Assembly (NCBI RefSeq): GCF_052324685.1
Contig: NC_135221.1
Location: 22,919,371-22,983,370, forward strand
DNA: 64,000 nucleotides
DNA from: Brachyhypopomus gauderio
Lineage: Eukaryota; Chordata; Actinopteri; Gymnotiformes; Hypopomidae
Reading direction: 5' to 3'
Notes under the pieces: model-generated
What the model was told of the DNA's origin: nothing
What the model saw: the letters and a program-made list of their open reading frames with translations, nothing else
The model's database searches: none
Program-made: the position numbers and the translations under genes
Part shown: positions 12,061 to 21,559 of the stretch, piece by piece
Layout: the number at the start of each line of letters is the position of its first letter
Position numbering within the stretch: the first letter of the stretch is position 1

Positions 12061-12402
12061 TGTTACGGTGACAGTCCCGGACCCTTCCCTGTGGGCGTGC
12101 CGCTACGTTGTCTGCGTGTCGTTATGTCCATGTATGTACTTCCGTGGGTGTGGGTTGTTCGTGAGCGTGTTGGTAGTCTCACCTGTGCCTTGTCTCGAGA
12201 TCACGAGGGTCTGTGTTAATCACCTATTTAATGTGCATTCGCACAGTGTCTTGTGCTCGTCTTTGTCTAAAGTTTCGTGTCAGCCTGAGTGTGTGTCTGT
12301 TGTGCTCGCGCTCCGCCCGGAGCTTACGCGTCAAGAGTCTGGTAATAAACGTTTTGTGTTGCACCGTTCTCGCTCGTCGTGCCTCCTCCATCGAGTGTGA
12401 CA
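12061..12402 (+). mobile_element. Solo LTR, TGTTACG family
   Basis: A 342-bp LTR from TGTTACGG to GTGTGACA flanked by a perfect 5-bp duplication CTAGG (12056-12060, 12403-12407). It contains CTATTTAATGTGCATTCGC (TATA-like box) and AATAAA near 12344. It lies within the left target duplication of the hAT MITE, so it is younger than that MITE. Confidence 0.9.
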
Positions 12403-12549
12403 CTAGGGCAGTGTTTTTCAAACTTTTTTTCTGGTGACCCACATTTTGGGGTGGGGGTGGTGAGAAGTATCATATCGCGATCAATCGCCAAGTATAAACT
12501 CCTCCGCTCGCGAAAGTATAATCCATTAATACAATAATTTATTAAATAT

Positions 12550-13352
12550 TGTAGTGAAGACTAAACTTGAGAGTTAGAGCTGGTCACTGGTCTACCCTCT
12601 TTTGCTATATTCAACCCCGGTGTGTCGGCCAGAACACCACTTGAGGCCAAAATGCATTCAACTCTTTATTCTTCAGTTCAAGGCAGGGATATGAATGTGA
12701 GGTGTGTGTTACAGGATGGCTGTGTATAGTGCAAATGTGTAGTTGTGTGTGTGGTTCTGAAAATACAAATACAGATATGAGATGTATAATCTCCATTTAC
12801 AGATAACAAGCACAAATAGAATAAACAGTACAACTGGTGCCTTTGCACCCTCTGGTGGCGAATATATGCAATTGTCTTAATGACTTAATAACGCTGTACA
12901 ACGAAATATGTAACTACTCATAACAGCGAAATAGTATGCTATGTAAATAGTTATAAGGTAACAAATATACAAACATAAGGGTCGGACATAACACACACTG
13001 TAAAGAAACAAGTCATCGTAACTGAACTAACTTAATAATCACGTGCTAACCGCTAACAAGTTAGCTAAACCCGTGCGGTGAACTCAAAGCGCCGTGATCA
13101 CACGAACGCAAACGTGATCATATTACATTACAACTACTACTACATTACATCCTCCGCCATCCAGAACAACAATAAACTTACATTAAGTCATGTACGCACG
13201 AACGATGCACTATATACAATCAAAATCCCTCGACGAACATCGCACAACGGGCTCCCCACAAAGACCAACTGAAACGAACTCGTCAACTGCCAGAGTGATG
13301 ACGTCACGTCCAGCCAGTTAAATGGTTACGCTCCTGTAGGGCCTTTTGTACA
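12550..13352 (-). repeat. 3' LTR of BEL element
   Basis: 803 bp; on the plus strand it begins TGTAGTGAAG and ends TTTTGTACA. No difference from the partner at 19441-20243 was seen. Minus-strand AATAAA candidates (plus-strand tttatt) include one near 12664. Confidence 0.95.
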
Positions 13353-13363
13353 GCCGCCCCCAA
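13353..13363 (-). other. Polypurine tract of BEL element
   Basis: On the minus strand TTTGGGGGCGGC lies immediately before the 3' LTR (TGTACAAAAGG). It would prime plus-strand DNA synthesis. Confidence 0.6.
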
Positions 13364-13400
13364 ATGTATAGAATACATTTGCTTAAAAAACAAAAGGGCT

Positions 13401-16400
13401 CTATGGCTGCACACTGGTTGGAGCTGCGGGACTCTTCTCATCTTCATCAGACGGGAGAGCTGGAAGGAGGACCAGCCTGGCGACAGGTCGTGTGTATACT
13501 CTATCCTTTACCTGCACATCAGCCGATCTAATTCGTCCATCTGGACTAGGGTGGACCTTGATGACCCGTCCAATTGGCCACAGAGCTCTGGGGAGCTGGG
13601 GGTCGACAATCATGACTACAGAGTCCTCTGTTAGATCCGCTAGTGTAGAACGCCACTTCTGGCGTGACTGAAGACCAGGTAAGTATGAGCGGATGAAGCT
13701 CGACCAAAAGTGGTCTGCTAGTACCTGGGAGTGCCTCCAATGGCGGCGGCTCAGGAGCTCATCCTTAGGGTAAACCACCTGCGGGAGAGATCCATCTGGC
13801 CGCCCCATCAGGAGGACATTGGGTGTGACTGGATCAGGGTCTCTCGCATCAGAGGAAACGTAGCCCAGTGGCTTGGAGTTGAGGATGCCTTCAACCTCAA
13901 GTAGCACAGTCCGTAAGACCTCCTCTGAGACTGCCTGTGCGCCCACTGTAGTATAGAGAGCAGTCTTCACCGAACGTATCTCCCTCTCCCATGCACCCCC
14001 AAAGTGAGGTGCAGCTGGGGGGTTGAAATGAAACGAAATCATCTGCTTGGATAGTTGTTGTTGCAAGACTGGAGACAACGTTGTGAATGCTTCTCTAAGC
14101 TCTCTCTCACCTCCCCGGAAATTGGTCCCTTGGTCTGAGAACAGCTCTGCAGGTCTGCCTCTTCGTGCGATGAATCTCCGAAGAGCCATCAGAAATGAGT
14201 CAGTATCAATAGAGGTCAGGATGTCTAGATGCACAGCTCTAGTAGTCAGGCATTTAAAGACAATCCCCCATCTCTTCTCAGCCCGCCGCCCCACTTTGAC
14301 CCCTAGTGGCCCGAAACAGTCCATTCCAGTGGAATAGAAGGCGGGCTTGAACAGACGAAGGCGGGCTGCAGGGAGGTCAGCCATCTTAGGCACAGCAGGT
14401 TTCGACTTCCACCGACGACAATCAGCACAGCTGCTCTGGAGACGGCGGATCGCCTCGCGTCCTCGCAGGATCCAGTAAGAGCGGCGGATCTCAGCGAGCA
14501 CTCGTTCTGGACCTGGGTGTCGCAGACGTCGGTCAAAATCCTGGATCAGCAGCTTGGTTGTTGGATGTGCTGGCTCTAGGATGATTGGATGTAGGGTATT
14601 AAACTCTAGATGCTCCGATCTGCGAAGTCTCCCCCCCACGCGGATAAGCTCTACGCTTCCATCAAACTCGGGAGATAAAGCTATCAGTCGGCTGCTTTTG
14701 GGAATAGGTTTACCATCTCTCAGACGGTGGAATTCCTCTGGGAAGCTGCTCAGCTGGGCTCTGCTCAGGATAACTTGCTCCGCGTCGCGGTAATGTTCGG
14801 CCGTAGGTTGACTGCTCTTATCGCCCGTTCCACATAACTCTCGTGCAGTGCTCTCTAGGAGCTCCCCCCAGGTATGGAACTCGCTGTGGTCTGCATCTGA
14901 AGAGTTCAACACGGCAGAGGCAGTGCCGCAGGTTGTAGATCGACGGACCTCCGTGAGGTCATCTCCCAGCGCGGTAGTATGCTGCTCTGGCCATTGATCT
15001 GGACTCTGTAGAAGGAAGGATGGCCCTTGACTCCACCTATTGGCCTCTGCAAGCTGCTGCAGCGTCCTTCCCCTTGTGATGTCGTCGGCGGGATTCCTGG
15101 CTGAATCTACATACCGCCAGGCATGAGGATCTGTCAGGTCTTGGATCTCGGCAACTCGAGTGCCCACAAAGACCTTGAAACGGCAAGATTCAGACTTGAG
15201 CCATGTCAATACTGTGGTGGAATCTGACCACAGGACTGTTCTGTCTATGTTCAGGGTAAGCTCCCTTTGCACAATCTGAGAGAGTTGTGCACCTGTAAGT
15301 GCGGCACAAAGTTCTAGTCTGGGTATAGAAAGCAGTCGTTTGGGTGCAACTCTTGACCGGCCCAACAAGAATGACAGATAGGTCTGGCCTTGACCGTCAA
15401 CAGTCCGTAGGTAGGCTACTGAGCCATAGGCTTGTTCTGAAGCGTCACAGAACACATGCACTTCTCGCTGGACATCAGATAGATCTGCATCCTTAGGTAA
15501 GTACGGCCATGGCAAGACAACCAGAGGTAAAAACTGCAACTCTTCCTCCCAGTCCCTCCACTGCTGAAGGAGGTCAGGGGGTAAATTCGGGTCATCCCAG
15601 CCTCTGTGCTTGTCCCACAGGTGCCGGACTAACATCTTGGCTCGGGTGGTGTAGGGTAAGATGAACCCCAAAGGATCGTACTGACTGGCGAGCACCTTGT
15701 AGATATTACGCATAGTCGGGACGCCATAATGAACCGGACGGTGCTTGTAACCAAGGAGATCTTCCTGAAAGTTCCAACTAAGACCCAGGGTGGACTCGGG
15801 ACTGTCAACCTTCTCGAGACTGAGCCAGAGTTCAGCACTGTTTGATCGGGCCTCTTCAGGCAGGTGACTAATAGCCCCGGGCTCATTGCTGGCCCACTGG
15901 CGCAAGTCAAATCCAGCTGACAACAGTAACGGTCTCAACTGATCAATGAGATGTCTAGCCTCAGTCACGGTTGGGAAGCTCTGCAGACAATTATCGACAT
16001 AGAAGCATCTCTTGACTGAGGATCTTACCTCGTCCCCAGGCTGGCTGTTATCTGTAACATGTCGCTGCAGGGCAAATGTGGCGCAGCAAGGGCTGCACGT
16101 TGTGCCAAAGGGCAGTACTTGCCACTCATATACTGCTACAGGCTCATTCTGGGCTAAGTCACGCCATATGAAGCGTAGCAAGGCGCGATCCTCAGGGAGT
16201 AGGCGGACTTGGTGAAACATACCTTTGATATCACCTGAGATGGCTGTGGCATGCTCGCGGAACCTCAGAAGGACCCCTAGCAAAGATGCTCCTAATGTTG
16301 GTCCAGGAAGTAAGTGTTCATTCAGGCTTTGCCCTTGGTACTGATAAGAACAGTTGAACACTAATCGGTTCTTGCCGTTATGACTGACCATGTGATGGGG

Positions 16401-19394
16401 AACATACCAGGCTTCCCCTTCCTCAGACAGCTGTTGAGTCTCGAGCTTCTTCACTGATCCTGCTTGAATCAGTTTTCCCATCTCTGCCTTGTAGGCACTG
16501 GCCCACTCAGGATCTCTAGACAATCTCCGTTCAACCCTCCTCAGGCATGGCATGACGGCGTCTTTAGTGGCCTGAAGGCAGGGCATGTTTGTATGACGGA
16601 GCAGCGGTGTGGCATAACGGAGGACACCATCCACATCCACACGTGAGGTTCGCATCTCAAGGAGGCTTACAGCCTCATGATCCTGTCTGGAGCGGGTGAC
16701 CAGCTTATCACTTCTGAATGGCACCGTATCAACTTGCCATAATTTCTCCACATAGCCCATCAGCTCATTCACCTGAGTTGGTACCGATGTCACCAAGCAC
16801 TGGTGTGGGCAAGCCGTCTGGTGTACCATACTAGCAGGCCCCTGTAACACCCAGCCCAACCTCGTACGAACTGCGGCAGGGCCTCCCGGAGGCCCCAACC
16901 GGACCGGCTCCATGGGAGTAATGAGATGTGGGTGGTCACTCCCGATGAGTAGAAGGGGTCTGACAGTCTTGAAGGGCTGTATTGGCAGACCAACCAAATG
17001 CTTGTATTTTCGCTGAAGTTGCTCCATGGGGTAGGTATGATCTGCTAGGTCGATGCGAGCTGCAGTGAATGCTCCTGTGATGCGATACTTCCGTTTCGGG
17101 TTGGCAGGAGAGGAGATCGAGAAAGACACTGATGCACCATGGAGAGTTTGCACATCCTGTCGTATGGTACGCAGTGATAGATCTTCTGGGGCGCCTTGCA
17201 GACTAAGCCTGTCTGTCGCAGCAGGCAGCAGCATTGTTCTCTCCGAGCCATCATCTAAGACAGCGAAAGTATCAAGTGTCTGGTTGCCGTGATGAATGAG
17301 AATGCGGACAACCTTTAGCAGGACTCTACTGCCTGCTGTGGGTCTATCGAGGTAGAGTACCTCAGTGGTTGAACTCTCGCTAGGTTTCTCCATTGCGGCA
17401 AGCTTGGCTGGTCCCTTCAATGACCTGGCGTTGACCTCATGAAGCACCTGTAGGTGTTTTCCCTGACACAGACCGCAAGCCTTCTTTAGGTTACACTGCG
17501 CTGCCTGATGCCGTCGTGCACATCTCCAGCACCTCCGGCTGGTCCTTATCCAGTCCGCTACTTGCGTTTTGGTAAGCTTAGATATCGCTGTACACTGACT
17601 GAGGTAATGCTCTGAACTGTCACAGAAGGGGCAATAGGGCTGGCTCTTCCCTTGCGAGAACGCCTGCTTGGGTGGAGTGCTCTCCTTCTTCGTTGCTTCG
17701 CCAGCGCCATGCAGAACTGTGGCTGATCTCCTTCCCTGACGCGGCTCTAATCTAGGCCTCTGTCCTTCCCTGGTCCCCTTTGCAGGTAGCTGGCCATCAA
17801 AATCTTGGCACCAGGCCTCATAATTCAGCCATGCTGCAAGGTCAAGCAGGGTGTAGCTGGTCCCAGAGTGGTAGAACATGCGGCGGCGAAACTCTGCCCT
17901 CTGCTCGGTTGGTAGCTTACTAAGCAGTCGGGCCACATGTGAGCCACACTGTAACTCCACTTCTCCTTCTGGGCCTAGTGTTCGGAGCATGCCCACCAGT
18001 GACTGGATCTGAAGCGCAAACTTCTCAAAGGCAGCGGTGTCCCCACGTCTCACGTCTGGGGAGTCCATTACTGTAGCGATTCGCTTCAGTGCTACCTGAT
18101 GGGGCTGGCCGAACTTGTCACTCAACGCTGCCATAGTGTCTGTGTAGGGCGTTGGGGAGTGCAAGTAGGCGTCTGCAATAAGCGTAGCCTCCTCCAGTTT
18201 CAGGTGATCTACCAGTACCTGATATTTGAATAGCTCAGTCCCATCAGCGGGCAAGAGGTTCTCCAATGCGATCTTCAGTCGAGCAAACTCACTAGGGTCT
18301 CGGTTTGTGAAGTTGGGTATGGTGGGACGAGGCCCTCTGTAAGATGTCTCCGCCACGGAGGAGCTGTGATGGAGGGACTGCGTGTGAAGAGGTGGCCGCG
18401 ATCGGGCGGGAGCTGCAGGCTGTGGAACTGTCGACTGTCGTTCAAGACGTTGCGACCTCATCGGTAGAGTCCAGGAACTAGGAGGGGGTGCTGTGGTCCT
18501 GGTGCTTACTACCTGAGGCGAGTGAGTAGTTCCACGTGAATGGCGTCCTCCATCAGCGTTTGCGTTGCGAACTGGAGCTTGAGGAGATGTCTTCGCCTTA
18601 AGATGTATACTCTTGTCAGTTGCCTGAGCCTCCATCTTGAGGGCCTGAAGCTCTCTAATCATCTGGTCGAGGCGGTCCGTTAGCGGTTGGTCGCTAGATG
18701 GTTGCACTTCTTCTGAATTGTCTGGCCAGGAAGGCGGCGCAGGCCAGTCATCCTCCTCGATATCTGGTTCGCTCTTGCAGGATGGCCACATCTGTGCTGG
18801 GGTTGGGTCCTGTCTACTAACACAGGCGTCTTGTTTCAGTTGTGTGCTATGAAGAGGACTTTGGTCAGACTGGAAGTGACGAGCTGTATCTACAAGCTCC
18901 TTCATATCTGCTCTGATGGAGCGAAGTTCAGCTAGGTCAGATGAAATGCGCTGCTGTGATTGTCGGAGTAAGAGCCGTTCATGCTGAATCTCCTCCAGCT
19001 CTACTCTGATATCCTCTTCAGGCTGCCGAGAGAGAGAGTATGGATGTGGAGTAGAGTAATCTCGTGTCGCTCCCCTGTATACTTGATCTGAGCGTAGCTG
19101 AGATGCCCTCTGGTCTTCTGCTTCAAGCGTCAGACTGGTGCCAGGATAGCATGCATCTGCCTCTGTCCAATCCTCATCATATCCCACGGGCTGGTGGCGT
19201 GGTGAACCGTGAGTGTAGTTGAGGGTGGTCATCTTGGCCCTTCCCTCCTGATACGGATTCCGCCCGTCATCGTGTCCATGTCTGTGAGGATGATAACCGG
19301 CTAATGCTACCTCATAATCTTCATAGCGAGTTGGGAGCCGTAGACGCCGCTTGGGACGTACATCCTCTGCCTCGTGTTGTTGTACTGCATCCAT
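13401..19394 (-). CDS. BEL/Pao gag-pol polyprotein, 1997 residues
   Basis: This single frame starts at ATG 19394 and encodes all retrotransposition functions. In order, with approximate residues: an N-terminal basic then coiled-coil region (130-180), a DUF1759-type gag (360-525, FARLKIALENLLPADGTELF), Cys/His knuckles (585-640, CPFCDSSEHYLSQC and CWRCARRHQAAQC), an aspartic protease of the A17/DUF1758 type (about 715, AVLDDGSERTM), a BEL reverse transcriptase (about 995-1140, GDIKGMFHQV and YVDN at about 1131), RNase H (about 1313, FCDASEQAYG), an integrase zinc-binding region (1620-1655, CADCRRW), the integrase core (MDCFGPL and SDQGTNFRGG at about 1751, then FNPPAAPHFGGAWEREI) and DUF5641 (1878-1945). 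Catalytic Asp/Glu residues are present. No stop or frameshift interrupts it, unlike every neighbouring retroelement. No envelope gene is seen. Confidence 0.97.
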   Translation of the reverse strand: MDAVQQHEAEDVRPKRRLRLPTRYEDYEVALAGYHPHRHGHDDGRNPYQEGRAKMTTLNYTHGSPRHQPVGYDEDWTEADACYPGTSLTLEAEDQRASQLRSDQVYRGATRDYSTPHPYSLSRQPEEDIRVELEEIQHERLLLRQSQQRISSDLAELRSIRADMKELVDTARHFQSDQSPLHSTQLKQDACVSRQDPTPAQMWPSCKSEPDIEEDDWPAPPSWPDNSEEVQPSSDQPLTDRLDQMIRELQALKMEAQATDKSIHLKAKTSPQAPVRNANADGGRHSRGTTHSPQVVSTRTTAPPPSSWTLPMRSQRLERQSTVPQPAAPARSRPPLHTQSLHHSSSVAETSYRGPRPTIPNFTNRDPSEFARLKIALENLLPADGTELFKYQVLVDHLKLEEATLIADAYLHSPTPYTDTMAALSDKFGQPHQVALKRIATVMDSPDVRRGDTAAFEKFALQIQSLVGMLRTLGPEGEVELQCGSHVARLLSKLPTEQRAEFRRRMFYHSGTSYTLLDLAAWLNYEAWCQDFDGQLPAKGTREGQRPRLEPRQGRRSATVLHGAGEATKKESTPPKQAFSQGKSQPYCPFCDSSEHYLSQCTAISKLTKTQVADWIRTSRRCWRCARRHQAAQCNLKKACGLCQGKHLQVLHEVNARSLKGPAKLAAMEKPSESSTTEVLYLDRPTAGSRVLLKVVRILIHHGNQTLDTFAVLDDGSERTMLLPAATDRLSLQGAPEDLSLRTIRQDVQTLHGASVSFSISSPANPKRKYRITGAFTAARIDLADHTYPMEQLQRKYKHLVGLPIQPFKTVRPLLLIGSDHPHLITPMEPVRLGPPGGPAAVRTRLGWVLQGPASMVHQTACPHQCLVTSVPTQVNELMGYVEKLWQVDTVPFRSDKLVTRSRQDHEAVSLLEMRTSRVDVDGVLRYATPLLRHTNMPCLQATKDAVMPCLRRVERRLSRDPEWASAYKAEMGKLIQAGSVKKLETQQLSEEGEAWYVPHHMVSHNGKNRLVFNCSYQYQGQSLNEHLLPGPTLGASLLGVLLRFREHATAISGDIKGMFHQVRLLPEDRALLRFIWRDLAQNEPVAVYEWQVLPFGTTCSPCCATFALQRHVTDNSQPGDEVRSSVKRCFYVDNCLQSFPTVTEARHLIDQLRPLLLSAGFDLRQWASNEPGAISHLPEEARSNSAELWLSLEKVDSPESTLGLSWNFQEDLLGYKHRPVHYGVPTMRNIYKVLASQYDPLGFILPYTTRAKMLVRHLWDKHRGWDDPNLPPDLLQQWRDWEEELQFLPLVVLPWPYLPKDADLSDVQREVHVFCDASEQAYGSVAYLRTVDGQGQTYLSFLLGRSRVAPKRLLSIPRLELCAALTGAQLSQIVQRELTLNIDRTVLWSDSTTVLTWLKSESCRFKVFVGTRVAEIQDLTDPHAWRYVDSARNPADDITRGRTLQQLAEANRWSQGPSFLLQSPDQWPEQHTTALGDDLTEVRRSTTCGTASAVLNSSDADHSEFHTWGELLESTARELCGTGDKSSQPTAEHYRDAEQVILSRAQLSSFPEEFHRLRDGKPIPKSSRLIALSPEFDGSVELIRVGGRLRRSEHLEFNTLHPIILEPAHPTTKLLIQDFDRRLRHPGPERVLAEIRRSYWILRGREAIRRLQSSCADCRRWKSKPAVPKMADLPAARLRLFKPAFYSTGMDCFGPLGVKVGRRAEKRWGIVFKCLTTRAVHLDILTSIDTDSFLMALRRFIARRGRPAELFSDQGTNFRGGERELREAFTTLSPVLQQQLSKQMISFHFNPPAAPHFGGAWEREIRSVKTALYTTVGAQAVSEEVLRTVLLEVEGILNSKPLGYVSSDARDPDPVTPNVLLMGRPDGSLPQVVYPKDELLSRRHWRHSQVLADHFWSSFIRSYLPGLQSRQKWRSTLADLTEDSVVMIVDPQLPRALWPIGRVIKVHPSPDGRIRSADVQVKDRVYTRPVARLVLLPALPSDEDEKSPAAPTSVQP

Positions 19395-19418
19395 CTTCAG
19401 GGGGTAAACACAGCTCTA

Positions 19419-19435
19419 TCCGGCTCGAAGGACCA
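19419..19435 (-). other. Primer-binding site, tRNA-Tyr type
   Basis: Plus-strand bases 19419-19435 read TCCGGCTCGAAGGACCA, the 3' end of eukaryotic tRNA-Tyr including CCA. On the minus strand this is the 17-nt complement, 5 nt inside the 5' LTR edge. The tRNA identity comes from remembered tRNA-Tyr sequence. Confidence 0.85.
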
Positions 19436-19440
19436 TTAAA

Positions 19441-20243
19441 TGTAGTGAAGACTAAACTTGAGAGTTAGAGCTGGTCACTGGTCTACCCTCTTTTGCTATA
19501 TTCAACCCCGGTGTGTCGGCCAGAACACCACTTGAGGCCAAAATGCATTCAACTCTTTATTCTTCAGTTCAAGGCAGGGATATGAATGTGAGGTGTGTGT
19601 TACAGGATGGCTGTGTATAGTGCAAATGTGTAGTTGTGTGTGTGGTTCTGAAAATACAAATACAGATATGAGATGTATAATCTCCATTTACAGATAACAA
19701 GCACAAATAGAATAAACAGTACAACTGGTGCCTTTGCACCCTCTGGTGGCGAATATATGCAATTGTCTTAATGACTTAATAACGCTGTACAACGAAATAT
19801 GTAACTACTCATAACAGCGAAATAGTATGCTATGTAAATAGTTATAAGGTAACAAATATACAAACATAAGGGTCGGACATAACACACACTGTAAAGAAAC
19901 AAGTCATCGTAACTGAACTAACTTAATAATCACGTGCTAACCGCTAACAAGTTAGCTAAACCCGTGCGGTGAACTCAAAGCGCCGTGATCACACGAACGC
20001 AAACGTGATCATATTACATTACAACTACTACTACATTACATCCTCCGCCATCCAGAACAACAATAAACTTACATTAAGTCATGTACGCACGAACGATGCA
20101 CTATATACAATCAAAATCCCTCGACGAACATCGCACAACGGGCTCCCCACAAAGACCAACTGAAACGAACTCGTCAACTGCCAGAGTGATGACGTCACGT
20201 CCAGCCAGTTAAATGGTTACGCTCCTGTAGGGCCTTTTGTACA
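19441..20243 (-). repeat. 5' LTR of BEL element
   Basis: 803 bp with the same ends as 12550-13352 and no difference noted by eye. Transcription would run leftward into gag-pol. Confidence 0.95.
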
Positions 20244-20471
20244 AATATATTAACATTTATTTTGACCGACCCTTTTTTTTGGTTTGAAAAACCCTGCTCT
20301 AGGGTAAAAGCTGTCCCTGAGCCTACTTGTGTGAGTTTTGTGCAACCTGTACCGTCTGCCTGAGGGTAACAGGTTAAACAGGTGATTGCTGGGGTGGGAT
20401 GAGAAGCGGGGCTGGGTCAGTCTTGCCCTTCCTGAAGTCCAGAATTAGTTCTTTAGTTTTTTGAAGGTTCA

Positions 20472-20860
20472 GTGGCAGGTTGTCTTATTAATATAGCTTC
20501 TGAATTAGAACTTATACGGGAGTTAGAGCAGTGCCCTACTAGACAGCCCACACAAATACTGGCTAATACAACAACTGTCATAGACTCTCAAATGCACACA
20601 CTTTTAGGGGTGGTGGAGGGCCTTAGGCAGGAAGTGAGAGCGTTGCAAGATACCATTAAAAGGATCTGAGGGTTGTGTCCAGGGGCTTGCCATGGCAGAT
20701 AAAGCACCAGAACGAGGCGGTTGTTGGGAATGTGGGTGTAACTGTGGGGGGTATATGTTTCAGCTACGGTTGGGGGTTATGAGAAACATCTTTTAATAGA
20801 TACTGGGGCGCAGGTGTCTATTATTTCCAAAAGAATGTGTGTCAAGTGCTTCCTACTTTT
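20472..20860 (+). pseudogene. gypsy-1 middle part with aspartic protease motif
   Basis: A 65-codon frame to 20669 reads ASELELIRELEQCPTRQP and a heptad-like LLGVVEGLRQEVRALQDTI, a probable coiled coil. After a stop, a frame near 20757-20850 reads VYVSATVGGYEKHLLIDTGA then QVSIISKR, whose DTGA is the retropepsin active-site motif. A second interruption begins near 20870. Broken. Confidence 0.6.
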
Positions 20861-21296
20861 TAGGTTTAAACTGCAGGTTTCCCCCACTTGAAAGGGTGGC
20901 TTGTTTCAGAAGAATTTGAACTGGACTTCACTCAATGACCAAGAATCAACTCTTTCTTTTCCTCTTTTATTTGAAAGTTGTCAAGATCACAATAGTAGCA
21001 GGTGAAAAACCTTTTAAGCACAAACAAGAAAGCACAAACCGAAATTTAAACATAACACAATAACCCAAAATTAACTATGACTAAATTTAAATACCCAAAT
21101 CAAATATATTTAAAGTGCTGTCCAATGTTAATTTTTAATCTTACATTTCTAGCACTTTATAAATTCCCATTTAGCAAGTTTATTCATCAGCTATTTTAAA
21201 AACACACATTAGTCATCTTAATCAATCAATAAATCTCTCAATTACGACATACATTATTTTGAATCTCATGATTTTGGTATTAAACATTTAATCTGT

Positions 21297-21559
21297 GTAA
21301 CGTTCTGCATAGCGCAGAACAGGGAGACGGACACAAACGCGGCACAGAGTAGACAAAATCACGGATACTGGACTGGGGAAATACTGGGACTTTATACATA
21401 GAAACTAACTAGGGACAGGTGATGGCAATGACACTGGGGCGTGGCAACAAACAAGGAAACACGAAGACAAACGAGCAGGGCGGGACAAACAGGCAGGGAA
21501 CACGGACATGAGGGAACCCAGAGTGACAGCTACGAGAGGGGGCGTTGCCCTACGTGACA
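21297..21559 (-). repeat. 3' LTR with 206-bp internal deletion
   Basis: Compared with the partner (23450-23918, 469 bp) this 263-bp LTR lacks the stretch between acaaacgcgg and cacrgagtag. The missing part carries the minus-strand AATAAA signal, so the element's own 3' processing site is lost. Confidence 0.85.

Larger units (their letters stand above)
12550..20243 (-). mobile_element. Intact BEL/Pao LTR retrotransposon
   Basis: The 7694-bp element has two 803-bp LTRs (12550-13352 and 19441-20243) that I found identical on reading both through. It is flanked by the 5-bp duplication AATAT (12545-12549, 20244-20248). The element lies on the minus strand, so its 5' LTR is the right one. One uninterrupted gag-pol frame fills the interior. 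A tRNA-Tyr primer site follows the 5' LTR and a purine-rich tract precedes the 3' LTR. Every part needed for retrotransposition is visible, so this is a very recent insertion. Confidence 0.95.
12409..20296. mobile_element. hAT MITE (189 bp) interrupted by the BEL element
   Basis: Terminal inverted repeats are CAGTGTTTTTCAAAC at 12409 and GTTTGAAAAACCCTG ending at 20296. The 8-bp target duplication CTCTAGGG is at 20297-20304 on the right; on the left it is split by the solo LTR (ctctagg at 12054-12060, final g at 12408). Without the BEL insert the element is about 189 bp, too short to encode a transposase. Confidence 0.85.
11735..20471. repeat. Common fish dispersed repeat, split into two parts (11735-12053 and 20305-20471)
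   Basis: The left part begins with cagaatcagaatcgccttta and attgtcattg, a phrase that recurs in fish genomes. The right part reads gctgtccctgagcctacttg and ends near ttcagtggcaggttgtc. Together they make about 490 bp inserted in gypsy-1 gag. The centre was split by a hAT MITE with target duplication CTCTAGGG. Family assignment is not certain (non-LTR derived is my best guess). Confidence 0.6.

Noticed and set aside
13546-17292. Several open frames opposite or within the BEL gag-pol
   Set aside because: They are short shadows of the 1997-codon frame in other phases.
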